From: Gnetum montanum
Taxonomy: Eukaryota > Streptophyta > Gnetopsida > Gnetales > Gnetaceae
NCBI GenBank assembly: GCA_015680685.1
Contig: MNCI01001429.1
Coordinates: forward strand, 20,566 to 54,323
DNA: 33,758 bases
Reading direction: 5' to 3'
Below, one piece after another: positions 30,340-33,758 of this stretch. How positions within the stretch are numbered: the stretch's first letter is position 1; every line of letters begins with the position of its first letter. The notes under the pieces are model-generated. The model worked only from the letters and a program-made list of their open reading frames with translations. It did no database searches and was not told the DNA's origin. Position numbers and translations under genes: made by a program.

Positions 30340-31839
30340 GTACCTTAGTGATATTTCTATTTTCTTTGCTTTATAATTCTTTTCATTTTTCACATTATTT
30401 GACAATTTTCTTATTCTTTTATACTTTTTCATTTCTTCAATTTTTCATATTCTTTAATATTTTTCAATTATTTAACATTTTTCATTCTTTATACTTTTTC
30501 ATAATTTTTACCATTTTTCCCCTTTTTTTTACTTTTTTTCAAACCCTTTGTAAATAATTTTTGATCATTAATTAAACACATTTAAATAAAGCAAACATGT
30601 AGCCCAATAATGTGAAAATTTCTTCATGAAATCAAATCATAAGAGACTGATTACTTGCACAGTGAGCCCACATAATCCATCCATTCCATTCCATTAATAA
30701 GAGGTTCTTACATTGCCATAATTATATTCTTTTTATCATCAAACTAAGAATAAACTTGTGATCATTATGTCTGGATAGAAAAGTGAAGAACCAAGAGGGA
30801 ATATAAAGGGTGTGACATCAAGGGGACTTGTGGATGCTTTTTGGATTATTATTATGAGTTCTATTGTGTTACTAAAGTTGTGTTATATCCTTGTAGATCT
30901 AATGAAGAATGGGAGTAAGAGTAAAATAAGTGCTACCTTAAAATGGTTGACACAAATTGAAATAAAAAGCACAAAATAAGTTTCTAGGGATCCCACTAGA
31001 AAGACATGTTACCCATGCCTAAAGGTAGGTAGCTTCTCAAAAATGTAAAAATAAAAATAAAGTGCCAAGAATAAACTCCTCCCTTGGACAATATGCCAAG
31101 TGAAAATACTCCTTGCCACATTGATAATCTTCTGATTGTAACTTCAAAAGAGGAAACAATGTGATGTCACTGGAATGTGGTCTATACTTGGTTTGAATTT
31201 TGGACAAAAAGGAAATGATTACCTTAACCACTAATAAAACACAAGAATTCATTATGCCTATGGTAAGACACCTCGCATCATAATTTTTGCAATCCCTTCT
31301 AAAACCATTTCAACTCAATGTTTAAATAATCATAACTTATGATTTTGTGTAAAATAGAGTTATTTTTCCAATTTGATGGTACTAATATGTATGATTTGCT
31401 AAACAAATATGCATTACATTTAACTCCATAAGTGCCTAAGGACACTTTTAGGCATGGTTATACAAGGGCATTAAGGCTAAAGCCTACTTTGGGGAGGAAC
31501 CACTTGTATAAATGTTGTATCTTATACCTACCAAGCGATTCCATGTCATCTTGAGACTTCCAATACCAATAAATAATAATAAATACTTCTCATATCATTT
31601 ACACTATATGTTCTCATAGCACAACAATGTTTTCTTTCTCCATCAATACCTCACATACCTTCATCGCCTACATTCCTTAATCATAGACTTTCAATGCTTA
31701 TTTTTCATAAATAAAGCATCATCTCCATATCAAGACCCTTTGAACATGATGCATATCTTCACACTCTCCTATGCGACTCAATTTTTTCAAAGAAAAACAT
31801 TCAAAAATTTTCATTTTTCTATGGTGACGTCATATCTAT
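30340..31839 (+). other. Post-pol non-coding region of L0
   Basis: It has a T-rich tract (about 30350-30560), then the conserved block: 'GGGTGTGACATCAAGGGGAC' at about 30808, 'TCCTTGTAGATCTAATGA' at about 30888, 'CCCACTAGAAAGACATG' at about 30990 and 'TTTGGGGAGGAACCACTTGT' at about 31488. No protein frame is convincing. From about 31510 to 31830 the sequence is AT-rich with no recognised feature. Confidence 0.7.
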
Positions 31840-31912
31840 GATATCGTAGGCACCTACGATATCGCATTTATAATGTCACATTTACAATATCACACACATA
31901 AATACTATATAT
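31840..31912 (+). promoter_or_regulatory. Internal LTR-like promoter block of L0, upstream of ORF3
   Basis: A GATATC inverted repeat with perfect 11-bp arms and a 2-base loop lies at 31840-31863, followed by GATATCGCA, AATATCACA and the TATA-like CTATATATAG (about 31903-31912). After it comes TAGGGGAGTTTGAAA, also present after the L2 internal TATA box (AGGGGGAGTTTTTGAAA). It lies about 510 bp before the L0 ORF3 start, close to the L2 distance. Confidence 0.55.
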
Positions 31913-32342
31913 AGTGTAGGGGAGTTTGAAAAAAATTTGCATTTCTGAATTTCATAAGAAGGAAGTTATTGCCAATATTTCTTTACAACTAAGAGCTTTG
32001 ACACCCCAACTTCTAACACCCATAACTTGCTCATTATTGCCCTGATTTGCATGATTTTCAAGTCTACATGATCTTGGAGTGATCACCTTGGTTGTGGGGG
32101 TGCTAGTAATGGAAATTTGTGACAATTTTTTCAAAATTAATAATAATTGAAAGATATTATAAGGGTAAGTCTAAGGAAACATATTAAGAATTTTTAAAGT
32201 AAGGCACTCATGTTAAGGCCAAAACCACTTTAAGAAGACTTCTAATTGATCATACCACTCAGTTAAAGTACTAATGGGATTGTTATTGAAAAATATTTTA
32301 ACTCTATAATCATAATGAACTAAGAACTTGATCTAACTAAGG

Positions 32343-32416
32343 GTATAAGTAAGATATCAAATTTTTGCTCATTTATCAAAATATTCTAGTAATTCCAAAC
32401 CCTTGGTTGATTGTAG
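32343..32416 (+). other. Putative leader intron before ORF3 of L0 (donor decayed)
   Basis: The acceptor GATTGTAG (AG at 32415-32416) is followed directly by ATGGCC. Upstream, AAGGGTATAAGTAAG aligns with the L2 donor region AAAGGTAAGTAGTAAG, but the donor itself has changed. The start given is the best remaining GT. Confidence 0.4.
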
Positions 32417-32710
32417 ATGGCCTTAAAAAGAGGAGCACAAGGAGAACTCTAACAACCGATAAGCAAAAGACCATGAGGTTGTGGAAGAGGACAAGCAAGT
32501 GAGCAAAATCCACCAATACCTATCCAAGGACAACAACTTATATTGTCACCTAAATGCCTTCAAGCTATTTAGGAAAAATCCATCATGTCAACAGTAATTA
32601 TGGAATTTAACTTTGGTCCACTTTTGAAATTTGCTTCAAAATCTATTAAGGCCTAACATTAGTCACCTCCTTTGTGGCCTACTTTGATAAACAATGGATA
32701 ATAGTATCTA
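32417..32710 (+). pseudogene. ORF3 of L0, 5' remnant
   Basis: The ATG at 32417 gives MALKRGAQGEL…, matching the L2 start MAPKCGQQEG. Further on 'GQQLILSPKCLQAI', 'EKSIMSTVIMEFNFGPLLKFASKSIKA' align with the L2 protein (GQQLTLPQDCI-AIHEKS, IVELNFESFAEFAPEAIRD) in the same frame, with several stops. It breaks off at the junction with the inverted R LTR at about 32710. Confidence 0.75.
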
Positions 32711-32838
32711 GCCTAGGATGGGAAATGAAGGGAGTGTCGCCTCTTATTTATAGATTTGGCAGTGGACAATGATATCGCCTACGCGATATCGTAGGAGACG
32801 GCACGATATCGCAACGCATGCAATATCGCCTCTCATCA
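32711..32838 (-). repeat. Truncated 3' LTR of element R
   Basis: On the minus strand it starts TGATGAGAGGCG (32838) right after the polypurine tract. It has GATATC inverted repeats (32771-32790, perfect 8-bp arms) and TATAAATA (32745-32752), then runs to CCTAGGC where it stops; the M LTR matches it closely over this stretch. About 800 bp of LTR are missing on the left. Confidence 0.82.
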
Positions 32839-32849
32839 TACCCCCATGA
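32839..32849 (-). other. 3' polypurine tract of R
   Basis: TCATGGGGGTA on the minus strand, adjacent to the LTR start. Confidence 0.8.
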
Positions 32850-33204
32850 CTGAATGAAAACTCATTCTCGAGTTCCTTACAATAATATCAGGTAGGTATG
32901 AAATTATTGAGGGAAATAGAACTAATGGGATGACATGTGAACGGACCATTATTACAAGACTTGACAAAACTGGTGTTCATGACAACAAGGGTGAACACCT
33001 TATTACAATGACATCAGGCCTTAGTTGGCAACTGAGAAAGAGAGAGAGAGAGAAATAAGTGTTGCTACTACCAACGCCAAGATTGCGCCTTTGTTGTCCA
33101 TCTGTAAATGCGCCATCGATCTTGCTCCTTGCATAGATGCTTTAGCGCTACTCCATTCCAAGTGTTTGCTCCAAATCCAATTTCTTTGTTTGCATGTCCG
33201 CCAT
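32850..33204 (-). pseudogene. Short ORF3 remnant and 3' end of R
   Basis: The minus-strand ATG at 33204 lies directly after a TAG acceptor and gives MADMQTKKLDLEQTLGME, then stops (TAG, TAA), then '…YFSLSLSFSVAN' encoded by a CT-rich microsatellite (33036-33053). Only about 350 bp separate the start from the polypurine tract, as in L1, so R belongs to the short-ORF3 type. The last ~100 bp (AAGGAACTCGAGAATGAG…) match the L1 sequence before its polypurine tract. No domain recognised. Confidence 0.5.
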
Positions 33205-33264
33205 CTACACACACAACACAATTGTATATTAGCAAGCGTAATTGAATCATCATGTAATTGATAC
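33205..33264 (-). other. Putative leader intron before ORF3 of R (60 nt)
   Basis: On the minus strand: donor GCAAG|GTATC (GT at 33264-33263), branch-like GCTAATA, pyrimidine/GT-rich run and acceptor GTGTAG (AG at 33206-33205), then ATGGCG. The length equals the L1 intron (60 nt), and the flanking exon 'CACAACCTAGCCAA' is shared with L1. Confidence 0.55.
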
Positions 33265-33758
33265 CTTGCTTCGATGTAAGTCCATTGGCTAGGTTGTGGT
33301 ATGGCTGATATGGATCTGGAAATATATTAATGGTGACTACCAAAGGTGTAGAGGTTAGGAAGAAAATCAAAAATTCTCGAGGCTAGAAGAAAATCGAAAA
33401 AATTAGGCCCCGTACCCCCATGACTAATCGCGAACCTCCGATAGCATTAGAATGAAAAAAGAAAAGGGGTAAGAAAGATAGGTAAAAAGGGATAACTATG
33501 GCATTGATAAAATAGATGTCAAGATGGAAATGAACAAAATTAAAATTAATTGCAAAAATGTTAAGGGAAAGAATTTAACTAATGCTCCAAATAGGAATGT
33601 CAGTGGGTCCTCCCCAAAGCAGGCTTATGTCCTTAATGCCCTAACAAACCCACATTCAAAGAGTCTATAGGCTTTGGGAATGGCCTTTGGAACAAGAGTT
33701 AAAGTCTTAACCATAAGAATTTACCAAAAAGAGAACAATGTATCAACCAAAATATATA
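33265..33758 (-). other. Post-pol leader region of R
   Basis: On the minus strand this contains 'CTTTGGGGAGGACCCAC' (about 33605-33622), the conserved post-pol motif, and a PPT-like 'TTAGTCATGGGGGTACGGGG' (about 33407-33426), the counterpart of the L2 motif at 24633. No GATATC/TATA promoter block is seen between these two, unlike L0 and L2. R continues beyond the window. Confidence 0.65.

Noticed and set aside
33068-33370. 100-residue minus-strand frame with 'VCVDGGHANKEIGFGANTWNG', at first sight RNase H-like
   Set aside because: It runs through the putative R intron and is out of frame with the ATG behind the acceptor; apart from a vague DGG…G pattern no RNase H motif set follows.
1-33758. 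tRNA, rRNA or small RNA genes
   Set aside because: None recognised on either strand; the tRNA-like matches are primer-binding sites of about 19 bases only.

Overview
The window is nuclear DNA from a land plant with a large, repeat-rich genome. It is AT-rich, holds no recognisable host gene, and consists almost entirely of decayed Ty3/gypsy LTR retrotransposons nested in each other. The species cannot be named from the sequence. Runs of N (single bases at 9691, 14963 and 15013; 62 bases at 23257-23318) show it is a draft assembly.

Layout. Six element bodies are visible. T (1-3559, +) is the 3' end of a Tat/Ogre-like element: integrase C-terminus, a 3' untranslated region with tandem repeats, and a 3' LTR. 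T lies in the gag of M (3560-6066, -), an Athila-like element with a complete 5' LTR, a tRNA-Asp primer site and a nearly open gag. M lies in the gag of L0 (+; 6067-11570 and 30037-32710), an old gag-pol element of the same broad family. L0 is split in its integrase by L1 (+; 11571-30031), a complete LTR-to-LTR element with near-matching 5-bp target duplications. L1 is split downstream of its integrase by L2 (+; 20119-28647), another LTR-to-LTR element with a perfect CCTTG target duplication. At the right edge, R (32711-33758, -) is the 3' end of a further related element with a truncated 3' LTR. Implied insertion order: L0, then L1, then L2 on one branch; L0, then M, then T on the other.

Shared design of the Athila-like family (M, L0, L1, L2, R): LTRs of about 800-930 bp carrying palindromes built around GATATC or GATATTGG and a TATAAATA box; a tRNA-Asp primer-binding site; gag with a low-complexity charged N-terminal region in M, L1 and L0; protease, RT, RNase H and integrase in L0 and L1; a T-rich tract; a conserved non-coding block; and then a third gene (ORF3). 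L2 lacks pol altogether and carries only gag and ORF3.

The most interesting signal is around ORF3. In four copies the first codons lie directly behind an intron-like acceptor (…AG|ATGGC in L0, L2 and R; …AG|TGGG in L1), with a putative 60-74 nt leader intron. In L0 and L2 a second, LTR-like promoter block (GATATC palindromes plus a TATA-like box) lies about 0.5 kb upstream of ORF3. This suggests ORF3 was expressed from its own internal promoter through a spliced leader. ORF3 of L2 has an N-terminal region resembling the plant-transposon domain seen in Athila-type elements and a long coiled-coil C-terminal part. All genes here are broken, so this describes a family's past behaviour, not an active element.
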